This document shows, in pieces, positions 23,044-33,575 of a stretch of DNA of 64,000 bases (within the stretch, counting starts at the first letter, position 1; each line of letters starts with the position of its first letter). This DNA is from Euonymus europaeus. Lineage: Eukaryota > Streptophyta > Magnoliopsida > Celastrales > Celastraceae. The translations under genes were made by a program, and so were the position numbers. Below the pieces are notes generated by a model. That model saw only the letters and a list, made by a program, of their open reading frames with translations. It searched no databases and was not told where the DNA came from. The stretch spans positions 11,284,001 to 11,348,000 of the forward strand of contig OY756970.1 in assembly GCA_963580455.1 (NCBI GenBank), read 5' to 3'.

Positions 23044-25611
23044 ATGACTATTGGTAGGGAGTGTATGGCAATGCCATGGACGGAGTTTGAGACTCTGTTT
23101 CTTGCACAGTATGTTCCCCAGGCCATTCGCGTTGCGAAGGCCAAGGAGTTTCTGGAGCTGATTCAGAGTAGAGATATGACGGTGTCACAGTATCAGGCAC
23201 GGTTTGAGGAGCTTGGCCGATATGGAGAGGAGTACATTGCCACTGAGGAGAAGAAGATACTGAGATTTCAGCGCGGGCTGAAACCTCGCATTTCAGAGCG
23301 TTTAGCAGGGATGATGGTTCGTACTTATCGGGAGTCCATTGATAGGGCACTTGATATAGAGAGGAGCATGGTTGATTCACAGGATTATTGGGAGCTTCAT
23401 AAGAGGAAGTACGGAGATACTTCTTCTGCCTCAGGGAGCAGTAGTAGACAGAGGACTGAGGGTCAGAGACAGAGACCCAGACAGGATCAGGGGCAGAGAT
23501 TCCAGGACAGGAGGCAGGACCGTCCGAGTCAGCAGCAGAGTTCTCAGAGACAGGGACAGCAGGATCCGCAGCAGCGACAGCAGGGTCCACGACAGGGACA
23601 GGGGTCCATAGCTGGATTGTATTGTTATGCGTGTGGTCATACTGGGCACATGATATCGGACTGTCCCAGAGCGGATAGCCCATTGTGTTTCTCTTGTGGA
23701 CTACCAGGACATGTCCAGAGCTATTGCCTGAGGAGTCGTGCAGCACCATCAGGCAGAGGACAGGGAGCCCCAGCACTTGCAGCACCAGCACCTAGAGCTC
23801 CAGCAGGCAGAGGGGCCAGACCTCCAGCACCACCAGTGACACAGCAGCAGCAGCAGGAGAGGCAAGGCCAGAGAGCTGGAGTTTATGCAGTTGCACCCGA
23901 GCCAGCACCAGATCGTGATTTCATTGGAGGTAGAGTTTTACTTTTCAATTCTTGGGCTCGTGTTTTATTTGATACCGGTGCCACACATTCGTTTATTTCT
24001 ACCTCGTTCGTTGAGGCATTGGGGTTAGAGATTTCGGATTTGGATAGGAGATTGGTAGTGGATTCTCCGTTGGGTTCAGGTACTGTGGTGAGGAGCATTT
24101 GTAGGGGTTGTATTTTTCGATTTGCTGATCACGAGTTCCGAGCAGATTTATACGTTATGGATTTCACTGACTATGATGTGATACTTGGATTGGACTGGTT
24201 GACTGACTATGATGCTGTGATAGATTGTACAGAGCGTAGGGTCACGCTGACATCACCATCTGGGCGAGTTAGTTTTTGTGGGTCGCGGGTTGTTACATGT
24301 TCTCACTTTCTTGACAACCCACGATATACTGACTGTCTAGTGGCGAGCTTGACTTCTACATCGAAGATTGAGGCTAGTACGGCTGTGCCAGTGGTAGAGG
24401 AGTATTTGGATGTATTTCCTGATGAGTTACCAGGATTATCACCACAGCGAGAGATTGATTTTGTGATTGAGTTATATCCGGGTACAGACCCGATTTCTAT
24501 TCCACCGTATAGGATGGCTCCAGCAGAGTTGAGGGAGTTGGATAGGCAGTTGCGGGAGTTGCAGGGTCTAGGATTTATCAGACCCAGTACTTCACCATGG
24601 GGTGCTCCAGTCCTCTTCGTGAAGAAGAAGGACGGATCGATGAGGATGTGTGTGGACTACAGGAAGTTGAATAGGGTGACTGTGAAGAATAAGTACCCGT
24701 TACCGAGGATAAATGATTTGTTTGATCAATTGAGGGGTAGTCACTATTACTCCAAGATTGATCTCAGGTCAGGTTATCACCAGTTGAGGATTCGAGAGGA
24801 GGACATATCGAAGACGGCATTTCGTACTCGATATGGTCATTATGAGTTTCTGGTCATGCCGTTTGGGCTGACCAATGCCCCAGCAGCTTTTATGGATTTG
24901 ATGCATAGAGTGTTCAGACAGTATCTTGACCAGTTTGTGATAGTCTTCATCGATGATATATTGGTGTATTCGGCCACAGAGGAGGAGCATAGGGGGCATT
25001 TGGAGATTGTTCTGCAGACACTCAGAGAGCATCAGTTGTATGCCAAGCTGAGTAAGTGCGAGTTTTGGGCGACTCAAGTGAAATTCTTGGGGCATGTGAT
25101 ATCCAGAGATGGAGTGGCAGTGGATCCTGCCAAGGTGGAGGCTGTGTTGGATTGGAGGACTCCGAGGACAGTGGGAGAGATTCGTAGTTTCCTGGGATTA
25201 GCAGGTTACTACAGGAGGTTTATAGAGGGATTTTCACGGATTGCTTCACCGATGACTGAGTTGACGCGGAAGGGTGTTCCTTTCGTGTGGACTGATAGAT
25301 GTGAGCAGGCTTTTCGGGAGCTGAAGACCCGACTCACATCACCTCCAGTCCTGACTATTCCAGATAGTGGTATTGGTTATCATGTATATTGTGATGCTTC
25401 AGGGATTGGTTTAGGTTGTGTGCTTATGCAGCAGGATAGGGTGGTGGAGTATGCTTCACGACTGTTGAAGCCACATGAGAGGAATTATCCTGTACATGAT
25501 TTGGAGTTGGCTGCTATAGTGTTCGCACTTAAGCAGTGGAGACATTACCTTTATGAGGAGCAGTTTGAGGTGTTTTCAGATCACAGGAGTTTACGACACT
25601 TATTTACATAG
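23044..25611 (+). CDS. gag (partial)-protease-RT-RNase H polyprotein, unit 2
   Basis: The 855-residue translation appears identical to that at 16206-18773: the same two zinc knuckles, protease FDTGA, RT FIDD and RNase H acidic residues. It has the same terminal amber codon (25609-25611). Identity over 2.6 kb of coding sequence shows the duplication is very recent or is kept uniform by exchange. The neighbouring PBS and LTR 2 provide a complete 5' end, so this unit could be transcribed from LTR 2 independently of unit 1. Confidence 0.9.
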   Translation: MTIGRECMAMPWTEFETLFLAQYVPQAIRVAKAKEFLELIQSRDMTVSQYQARFEELGRYGEEYIATEEKKILRFQRGLKPRISERLAGMMVRTYRESIDRALDIERSMVDSQDYWELHKRKYGDTSSASGSSSRQRTEGQRQRPRQDQGQRFQDRRQDRPSQQQSSQRQGQQDPQQRQQGPRQGQGSIAGLYCYACGHTGHMISDCPRADSPLCFSCGLPGHVQSYCLRSRAAPSGRGQGAPALAAPAPRAPAGRGARPPAPPVTQQQQQERQGQRAGVYAVAPEPAPDRDFIGGRVLLFNSWARVLFDTGATHSFISTSFVEALGLEISDLDRRLVVDSPLGSGTVVRSICRGCIFRFADHEFRADLYVMDFTDYDVILGLDWLTDYDAVIDCTERRVTLTSPSGRVSFCGSRVVTCSHFLDNPRYTDCLVASLTSTSKIEASTAVPVVEEYLDVFPDELPGLSPQREIDFVIELYPGTDPISIPPYRMAPAELRELDRQLRELQGLGFIRPSTSPWGAPVLFVKKKDGSMRMCVDYRKLNRVTVKNKYPLPRINDLFDQLRGSHYYSKIDLRSGYHQLRIREEDISKTAFRTRYGHYEFLVMPFGLTNAPAAFMDLMHRVFRQYLDQFVIVFIDDILVYSATEEEHRGHLEIVLQTLREHQLYAKLSKCEFWATQVKFLGHVISRDGVAVDPAKVEAVLDWRTPRTVGEIRSFLGLAGYYRRFIEGFSRIASPMTELTRKGVPFVWTDRCEQAFRELKTRLTSPPVLTIPDSGIGYHVYCDASGIGLGCVLMQQDRVVEYASRLLKPHERNYPVHDLELAAIVFALKQWRHYLYEEQFEVFSDHRSLRHLFT

Positions 25612-25641
25612 AAGGATCTGAATCAGAGGCAGCGGAGATGG

Positions 25642-27261
25642 ATGGAGTACCTTGGAGATTATGATTTCTCATTGCAGTATCATCCAGGCAAGGCCAATGT
25701 GGTGGCTGACGCCTTGAGTAGGAAGTTGGCAGTGGCACGACTGTCACTGCGGGAGTTTGAGTTGGTGGACATCATTGGGCAGTACCGACTAGATGTTAGT
25801 GACAGGGGTGATAGATGTTCCCTGAGCAGTTTGGTGAGTCGTCCAGCACTAGTACAGAAAGTGTTGGATGCACAGCTTGGTGATGCGATTTTTGATGATA
25901 TTGAGGATATGGATGGTTGGATTCGAGGCGCTGATGGAGGAGTTCGTTTTAGAGGTCGATTAGTGGTTCCAGTAGATGTTGAGTTGAGAGATGAGATACT
26001 TAGAGAGGCACACTATTCTCAGTTCGCGATACATCCTGGTGCTACTAAGATGTATCGAGATGTACGGAGACAGTATTGGTGGAGCGGACTGAAGAGAGAT
26101 GTGGCCCAGACTGTGTTGAGATGTCTTACCTGTCAGCAGGTGAAGGCAGAGCATAGGAGACCTCCTGGATTGTTACAGCCGTTTCCATTGCCTGAGTGGA
26201 AGTGGAAGCATGTGTGTATGGATTTTGTGATGGGTTTACCGAGGACTGTGAGGAGACATGATACTGTGTGGGTTGTTGTTGATAGATTGACGAAGACTGC
26301 TCACTTTTTACCGATTCAGCAGGCTGACTCGGTGGAGACAATTACTAGACTTTACATTCGAGAGGTCGTACGGCTACATGGGGTACCCGTGTCTATTGTA
26401 TCTGACAGGGATCCTCGTTTCACTTCTCGCTTTTGGAGCAGTTTTCAGGACACCCTAGGGACGATGTTGAGTTTTAGTACAGCGTTTCACCCACAGACTG
26501 ACGGACAGAGTGAGAGGACTATACAGATTTTGGAGGACATGCTTCGGTCATGTGTTATGGATTTCAGGGGTGATTGGGATACGCATATTCCATTGGTGGA
26601 GTTTGTGTATAACAACTCTTATCAGAGTAGTATTCAGATGGCACCATTTGAGGCACTTTATAGTAGACCATGTAGGTCACCACTTTGTTGGTCGGAGGTT
26701 GGGGACAGACCCCTGTTGGGACCAGATTTGATTCAGCAGACCACTGAGGCTGTGGCAGTTATCAGACAGCGACTTTTGACGGCTCAGTCACGTCAGAAGA
26801 GTTATGCAGATCGTAGGCGGAGACCTCTAGAGTTCCAGGTGGGTGATCATGTATTCCTCAAGGTCAGTCCGAAGCGAGGGATACAGCGTTTTGGTAGATC
26901 TGGGAAGTTGACTCCTAGGTTTATTGGACCATTTGAGATCTTGGAGAGAGTAGTGAGTTTGGCTTATAGGTTGGCATTGCCACCACAGTTGTCCGGAGTT
27001 CATGGTGTATTTCATGTTTCTATGTTACGGAGGTATCATCGGGATCCCTCCCATATTATTGATTGGTCGACTCTGGAGATTGGAGAGGATGCTACCTATG
27101 AGGTACGTCCGGTTCAGATTTTGGATAGCCAGATAAGGAGATTACGTTCGAAGACCATACCCTTAGTTAAGGTGTTATGGCAGCATTATGGAGTTCAGGA
27201 GGCTACCTGGGAGGTAGAGTCAGATATGCGGGAGCGCTATCCAGACTTGTTTACGACCTAG
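25642..27261 (+). CDS. RNase H end-integrase-chromodomain, unit 2
   Basis: The 539-residue frame differs from the unit 1 copy by one residue noticed (Lys58 in unit 1, Arg58 here; base 25814) and one further silent base (25929). Integrase HHCC, the D-D-35-E residues and the chromodomain-like end are all present. It lies in frame with the ORF upstream across the shared amber codon. It ends about 90 bp before the polypurine tract at 27349. Confidence 0.9.
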   Translation: MEYLGDYDFSLQYHPGKANVVADALSRKLAVARLSLREFELVDIIGQYRLDVSDRGDRCSLSSLVSRPALVQKVLDAQLGDAIFDDIEDMDGWIRGADGGVRFRGRLVVPVDVELRDEILREAHYSQFAIHPGATKMYRDVRRQYWWSGLKRDVAQTVLRCLTCQQVKAEHRRPPGLLQPFPLPEWKWKHVCMDFVMGLPRTVRRHDTVWVVVDRLTKTAHFLPIQQADSVETITRLYIREVVRLHGVPVSIVSDRDPRFTSRFWSSFQDTLGTMLSFSTAFHPQTDGQSERTIQILEDMLRSCVMDFRGDWDTHIPLVEFVYNNSYQSSIQMAPFEALYSRPCRSPLCWSEVGDRPLLGPDLIQQTTEAVAVIRQRLLTAQSRQKSYADRRRRPLEFQVGDHVFLKVSPKRGIQRFGRSGKLTPRFIGPFEILERVVSLAYRLALPPQLSGVHGVFHVSMLRRYHRDPSHIIDWSTLEIGEDATYEVRPVQILDSQIRRLRSKTIPLVKVLWQHYGVQEATWEVESDMRERYPDLFTT

Positions 27262-27348
27262 GTATTTTTCGTATTTTATACTAATTATTTTACCTTTGAT
27301 TACTTAATAATTACCCTTTAGGTAATTTCGAGGACGAAATTGTTTTCC

Positions 27349-27361
27349 AAGGGGGGGAGGA
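27349..27361 (+). other. polypurine tract before LTR 3
   Basis: Run AAGGGGGGGAGGA directly before LTR 3, as in unit 1. Confidence 0.85.
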
Positions 27362-29595
27362 TGTAATATCCCGAACCCAAAATTTTAAAAAATATATAAT
27401 AATTTTTCAAATTTAATATTTTTAATAAATACTACATATTTTTAGAAAAATATTGACGCAAGAATCAGCTAAATCGGAGTTGAATTGGATTTGTTATGGA
27501 TTATAGAAGTTTAAGTGTTATTTGGGAATAAGGGGCAAAACGGTAATTTTCACCAAAAATCTGGGATAACCCAGATTTTTCTGGTTTTTCCGGCAGATTT
27601 GGCCGAAGGAGAGAGAGAGAGGGGGGAGGAGAGAGAGAGAGAGAAGAAGTTGTTCGTTTGTGGTCCGATCGGAGCAAGTAAGGTGTCAAATCGAAGCTCG
27701 TGGAGAGAGGAACAAAACCCAACCAGAATCGTCGTCATCGGACCACCGTAGACGGCGGAATCAGGCGGCGAAGTTTCGGTTTTTCAAGATTTCAAAGCTC
27801 GATCCCGGTTGATTCAGTAGGAATTTTGGAACGAGACAGGTACCATTAGATTTCTGTTGTTGTGGGCTTCGTTTTGATGTAGGAGTGACCGGAAAATTCG
27901 CCGGAAAAATGGATTCCGGCGACCGGCCGGCCGAGTTGACTCAGCTCCGGCGAGTTGACTCGGGTTTGACTGAGTTGACCCGTTGACTCGGGTTTGACCC
28001 GTTTTGACTGGGTTGACCCGGTTTGACTATTTGACCCGGTTTGACCGTGGACTATTTGACCCGAATTGACTTTGACCGGGTTTGACTTTTGACCCGAGTT
28101 GACCGGGTTACCCGAGTTGACTTTGACCGTTGACTTTTAGGTTGACTTTTCCGTATTTTGACTGTCGTGTATACGTATCCGTATTTTGATGCAGGAGGTT
28201 GATTTGGAGTTTTCAGACGTATTACAGATTAGCTTAGTCGACATTCCAGGTAGGGATTCTGCCCTAGTTCTTATTTGGGGTTCCGGGGGTTCCGTATTCG
28301 ACGGACTCCTATTTGTCTATTGGTGTGAAATTCCCGGAGGTTGGGAATTTCTCTGTTTATACTCTTATCTGATTTATTTCCGCAATTGCAATATGTTATG
28401 ATTATATGTGGTTGTTTTGGAGGTATATGTACGACTGACAGTATTTTTGTGTCTCTTGCGGGCCCACTATCCTGGTGGGGCCCACCTATCCTCTCATGGG
28501 GCCCACTATCCTGGTGGGGCCCACTTATCCTTTTGTGGGCGCATATCCATTGGTGGGGCCCACCTCCTGATGTCTGGTTTTACCCTCGAGAGTCCGGATA
28601 GGATTCCATTATGATGATCTTCTATGATTTGTGAGATTATGGCGGGATGATTTGTAGAGCGTGGGACCCACATCGGGCAACCCAGCTTACTGGATGATTT
28701 ATCGATGGTTTTGATCGGGTACGTACCTGGAGACCGGATTGAGGTGAGGTACATCCTAGGGGACGCTCTTCGATGTAGGCGATGCTATCGAGTACCTGAT
28801 GTAGGCTCGATCCTCATCCAATCTGGGGAGTACCTGGACTGGGAGACACCTTGCGGGGATCAGGGTGGGTCCAGGGGAGGATTTTCTGTTGTTATGTGGA
28901 TTTGTGTTGATACGGATTTGAGTTGATATGGATTTGAGTTGGATTATGATTGAGTACTGATTTGAGAGTTGTACTTGAGGATGGTAGTGGTGGAGCCTAC
29001 TCGGTATCTACCCTACGGATTGACTGATTGTGATGAGTTGTGATGTGTATCACTTATGGTTTCTCTGTATGTATTCTATATCTTACAGGCTTTCTTACTT
29101 TATCTCTGATTTACTGGAGTTCGGTGATACGGGAGTGTATCACTATTTGAGTTTCCTGTTCATTTCACTTACCTCTTGAGCTTTTACTTTCCGTTTATTC
29201 TGATGATTGATATTCCTCTATATCCCTACTGAGCTTTGTAGCTCATCCCTTTCATTCACATGTTTTCAGGTGAGATAGCCGGAGTGGATGATCAGCGCAG
29301 GGATGCGTGAGGCGTGATGTAGCTGGTGGGAATGGTTTGACTGTCTGTAGTATCTGTGTTTTGTACGGTATTCCGTATCTATGAGATATTCCGCTGTAGA
29401 CTCTGGTTTGTATGTTACATTCCATTATGGCAGTATTTGGGATTTGGTTGAGACATATATATGTGAGATTACTTATGTAGTGTTTGGGTAGCTTGGGGTG
29501 TAAATCCGGTTCGGGGAACGGAGGAGTTCCCTGCCGGTCACGTCTCTGGGATTCATGGGTGCTCATCTGCACCTATCTGGGAGAGGGGCGTGACA
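27362..29595 (+). mobile_element. dimer LTR 3
   Basis: 2234 bp, ends GGGGCGTGACA, followed by the right CTTAT duplication rather than a PBS. One difference from LTR 1 noticed: T to C at 29002 (LTR 1 position 15326). It carries the W-box array (27936-28163) and the GGGCCCAC cluster. Confidence 0.93.
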
Positions 29596-29600
29596 CTTAT
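29596..29600 (+). repeat. target-site duplication CTTAT (right)
   Basis: Matches 13681-13685 and marks the outer right edge of the dimer. Confidence 0.85.
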
Positions 29601-29737
29601 CAGGGCTGTCCGTACACTTTTTGTTCCTGGAACTTCCCTACCCCAAATCTGCAGAAAGTGTCGATATGCTTTTAGCTCTTGGGAGGTTTTTACCTCATTT
29701 TATTCTCATTTTTCCAGAAATTGCATATTTTTCTGGA
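29601..29737 (-). mobile_element. degenerate gypsy LTR, right part
   Basis: This continues the LTR interrupted at 13685. Its first about 65 bp (GTCCGTACAC, CTGCAGAAAGTGTCG) resemble the about 65 bp just left of the dimer (GTTCGGACAC, CTGCAAGAAGTGTCA). The dimer thus inserted inside or beside an old local tandem duplication. It then passes into satellite at about 29738. Confidence 0.5.
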
Positions 29738-29961
29738 ACAGTCAAAAGTGATTGGTGTACACATTTTAATGTTAATTTATGTCTAAACTTGCTAGTCTAT
29801 GCTTCGTAAATTGTTTTGTTTTCAAAATACCATCTCTCATTCCCTCATTGAGAGAGTTGAGCAATTTCGAACCTTAAAAGATCGTCCATAGAGAGTTGAG
29901 TAATTTCGAAGCAAAAAAAATTGATTGTTGTGCATTTATTTTTGTTATCTTATGTCTAAAT
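29738..29961 (+). repeat. satellite, orientation B (about 1.4 monomers)
   Basis: AAAAGTGATTGGTGTACAC, TATGTCTAAAC and GAGAGTTGAGCAATTTCGAA landmarks, interrupted at 29961 by an LTR. Confidence 0.8.
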
Positions 29962-29966
29962 AAAAT

Positions 29967-32091
29967 TTTGGCGCCCCGACCCGGAATTCACGCACTGAGC
30001 CGGGAGCGCCACTTTAGGCGTGTGCCCCATCACTAAGGACCTCACCACACGCCAACCTAACCCCGGATTCTAACAGAAATCCGACAGCACCTCCCCGCAT
30101 ATCGGAGGGTGCCAACCTGGAGTCACATCTCATTTAATACGTGAAAGAAAATCAATAATAATCAGAGAAATTCCGCAACCTAACAGGGCCTCTGGCCATC
30201 TATCCACATTCACCCACTAGGCAGGGCCTCAGGCCTCCTAATCACATGCAGTCAATAAGTAAAACATATTCATACCAATAATATCATCAAAGACTATCAA
30301 AGTCTATTAATCCGGACCCAAGGTCCACTATCCAGGTACGGGAGTCCCGATCACATGGCATACCTCCCGACCATCCATCCAACATACCGAAAAGGTATTT
30401 AAGCAACACAGTAGTCAACACATTAAAGTACTATATGTACTTAATTCATAACCAAGATTCTCAAACACTCAATAAAAATCCTAATGCTCCTAGGGTGGCC
30501 TTCCATGTCACGCCGCCTCCTACTGATCCGCAGCCTGGTTCTCAGCACCAGTCTCACCTGAAGGATACATGAAAGGAATAGGGTGAGCAGGAGGCTCAGT
30601 AGGGAAATAAAATGAATCATAAAGAATGTAAAGGCTGAATATTGAAACAAGCTCAATGTAACAACATGACATCCTAAAATGTCACAACAATGCATAACCT
30701 CGGGCTACACCCTATAGCGCCTAGCATCAGGCAACAAATATTCCGGAAAATCATCGGAACCCTTGCACTTTGCCCCGGAACGACTACAGGCGCACCTACA
30801 CAATGGAAATCCCGATTCCGGCAACAATGTGCCCATTCGGTATCCAACAAAAGTATAACCTAAGGATACTACGAGTTCATACTCGTAGACCCGATGCGTC
30901 TATAATTCATGTCCAATAATGTCATGAAAGAGGAGTTCATATATATAACAATCCTATATATGTACATAACTACATGATGCATGAACGAGGATTATCATGC
31001 CCAATAGATGATTAAGCATTCAAAGGGTATGCAATTCAATAATAATCAACAAGAAGGTTCATTCTTCCTAAGGAACAATTTAGGCAAGAACACAAAGATT
31101 AAAGACCAATGAGGAATTTCAACCGCTCTTTAGAGAAAAATAATACGATAGAAAATGAAAATGGGTTAAAAATCCCTACCTTTTGTTGAGCAATTTACCA
31201 CAAAATCCACAATTACTTTCCAAGGGTTTCGATTTCTCAAACCTAACAATGTGGCGAAACCGAACCCATTCACACATCAATAAACAACCAACAACTCATA
31301 TAAACATCAATTAAATCAATAAATTCGAAATTACTCACCTTCTCTCTCTAGAAATTTCTCCAAAATCCTCCAAACTCAACCCAAGCTCAACTCTACTCCA
31401 AATCACAAACCAATCTACATATACATCCAAAATCAACCTATAATCAACATATCTAAAGCATAGAACTCATCTCTTCAAGAATCTAGCAAATCTAGGAAAA
31501 CCTAGAAATTACAAAAACTATGAAAAACTTACCAAATCTCCAAACCCAAGCTTGAATCTTCCTTGTTTGGCTTCAAGGGTCACCTACCCACAATCCCCAA
31601 GCCAAACTCTTGCTAAAACCTCCTTCTCTCTCTTCTTCTCTCTCTCTTTCTCTCTCTAGTCGAGCTCCCAAATATTGGTAATGCCCAGAAATGTCTATCT
31701 CTATTTCTTAAAAACTGATTTCCCGATAGCCGTTCAGACGCCCAATGTATCCGTCTGGTCTGATTACTGTTCCCATAACCCGCTGGTTTGAATCTAGGCA
31801 TATCCGTCCGGAAGTCCTATTATCCGTCCGGATGGATTACTATTCACAAAACCCTTCTGCCTTCCGTTTAGGCATATCCGGAAGCCCAATTATCCGTTCG
31901 GACGGATTACTATTCATAGAAACCCAGTTTTTTCTCAAATTTATTTTCCTTCTCGGTCTAAGCTTCGATTTGATATATTATGGGCCCGAAACGGACATGT
32001 ACACTAAAAGTTATGACCCGTTTACCGAACCAAGCTCAAAACTATTTTTTTTAGGGTCTTATACACTTCCAATGGTCCGTTATCTCTCACA
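29967..32091 (-). mobile_element. solo Ty3/gypsy LTR in satellite
   Basis: Satellite flanks both ends and no PBS or internal sequence adjoins. The plus-strand left end TTTGGCGCCCCGACC aligns with TGTGACGCCCCGATC of the LTR at 7350; the right end is CTCTCACA. AAAAT precedes (29962-29966) and follows (32092-32096), a 5-bp target duplication. Length is 2125 bp, like the 2062-bp relative. A GA/CT-rich tract lies near 31620-31660. The repeated TCCGTCCGGA-type motif at about 31750-31910 is a tandem expansion. Confidence 0.8.
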
Positions 32092-33575
32092 AAAATAGTA
32101 TAGGCTCTGTAAATTATTTCATAGCGAAAATACCGACCTTCATTCCAAATTGGCAAAACCATGAATAATCCCTCCATAGAGAGAGTTGAGCAATTTGGAA
32201 CTATCAAAAGTAATTATTGTGTATTTTTTAATATTATTTTATCTTTAAATTTACTAGTATAGGCTCCGTAGATTATTGTTACCAAAAGATCATCTTTTAT
32301 TCTAAATTAGACAAAACCATTAAAAGTTCTTGCATGGAGATAATTGAGCAGTTCAGAACCATCAAAATAGATTGTGGAACACTTTTTATTGTTATTTTAT
32401 GTTTAATTTAATACTAAAGACTCTGTAGATTGTTTCATTTCCGAGAGACCATCTTTCCTTTCAAATTGGATAATATGTTTAAAAGTTCCTTCATGAAGAG
32501 AAAGTTGTGAAATTCCAAACTTTCAAAAATGATCGCTGTAAAAATTTTATTTTTATTTTTTGTCCAAACTTTTAACTATAGGTTTCGTAGATTTTTTTCA
32601 TTTCCAAAACACTGTATTTCATTCAAAATTGGAGAAAACTATTAAAAGTTATTTCATAGAGAGAATTGAGCAATTTCAAACCATCAAAATTGATTGTTGA
32701 ACAATTTTCATTGTTATTATATGTCCAAACTTACTAGTATAGGATCAGAAGATTCTTTCATTGTCAAATGACGTCAAATGAACATCTTTCGTTACAAATT
32801 GGACAAACCCATTGAAATATCTTGGATACAGAGAGTTGAGCAATTTTGAACCGTCAAAATTGATCATTATACACTTATTTTGTTATTTTATGTCTAAAAT
32901 TACTGCTCTAGGCTCCAGAGTATTTTTTCAAATGATGCGAAACGAGCATCTTTCGTCTTAGATTGTTTTGTTTCCAAAAGACCATCTTTCGTTCCAAATT
33001 GGACAAAACTATTAAAAGTTCTTCCATGGAGAGAGTTGAGCATTTTTGAACCATAAAAAATGATTTTGAACACTTTTTATTGGTATTCTATGTTAAAATT
33101 TACTATTGTATGCTATGCAGATTGTTTTGTTGTCAAATTATGCTAAAGGAACATCTTTCGTTCCAAATTGGACAATTCTAAACCGTCAAAAGTGATCGGT
33201 GTACATTTCTAATGTTATTTTATGTATAAATTTACTAGTATAGGCTCTATAAATTTTTGTTTTTGGCCAAAAGACCGTCTTTCGTTCCAAATTGGACAAA
33301 ATCATTAAAAGTTCCTCTATGGAGGGAGTTGAGTGATTCTAAACCATCAAAAGTGATCGGTGTACACCTTTTAATATTTTTTTAAGTCTAAATTTACTAA
33401 TATGGGCTTTGAAGATTGTTTTGTTTTTAAATGATGCTAAAGGAACATCTCTCTTTCCAAATTGGACAAAACCATTAAAAGAACATTCATAGAGAGATTT
33501 GAACAATTTTGAACCATCAAAAGTGATCAGTGTACACTTTTGTTGTTATTTTATGTCTAAATTTAGTAGTACATG
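32092..33575 (+). repeat. satellite, orientation B (about 9 monomers)
   Basis: Repeated ATTTACTAGTATAGGCTC, GACCATCTTTCGTTCCAAATTGG and GAGAGTTGAGCAATTTTGAA landmarks about every 160 bp. Several monomers carry a CAAATGATGC insertion near the GCCAAAAG block (32766, 32930, 33136, 33428), which suggests a sub-family. Confidence 0.88.

Larger units (their letters stand above)
13686..29595 (+). mobile_element. tandem dimer of a Ty3/gypsy chromovirus (LTR-int-LTR-int-LTR)
   Basis: Three 2234-bp LTRs (13686, 20524, 27362) flank two 4604-bp internal regions, with a repeat period of 6838 bp. Each internal region starts with a tRNA-Met-type PBS and ends with a GGGGGGGAGGA polypurine tract. A single CTTAT target duplication flanks the whole array, so it occupies one insertion site. 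The pol order PR-RT-RH-IN-chromodomain and the integrase C-terminus indicate a chromovirus of the Tekay/Del type. I noticed only four differences between repeated parts: 15059/21897, 15326/29002, 18976/25814 and 19091/25929. Unequal exchange between LTRs of sister or homologous copies is the simplest origin; integration of a concatemer or an assembly error are alternatives. Confidence 0.92.

Noticed and set aside
20524..29595. Unit 2 as an independent second insertion next to unit 1
   Set aside because: There is no target duplication at 20524 or 22757, the middle LTR is shared, and the outer CTTAT pair brackets the whole array.
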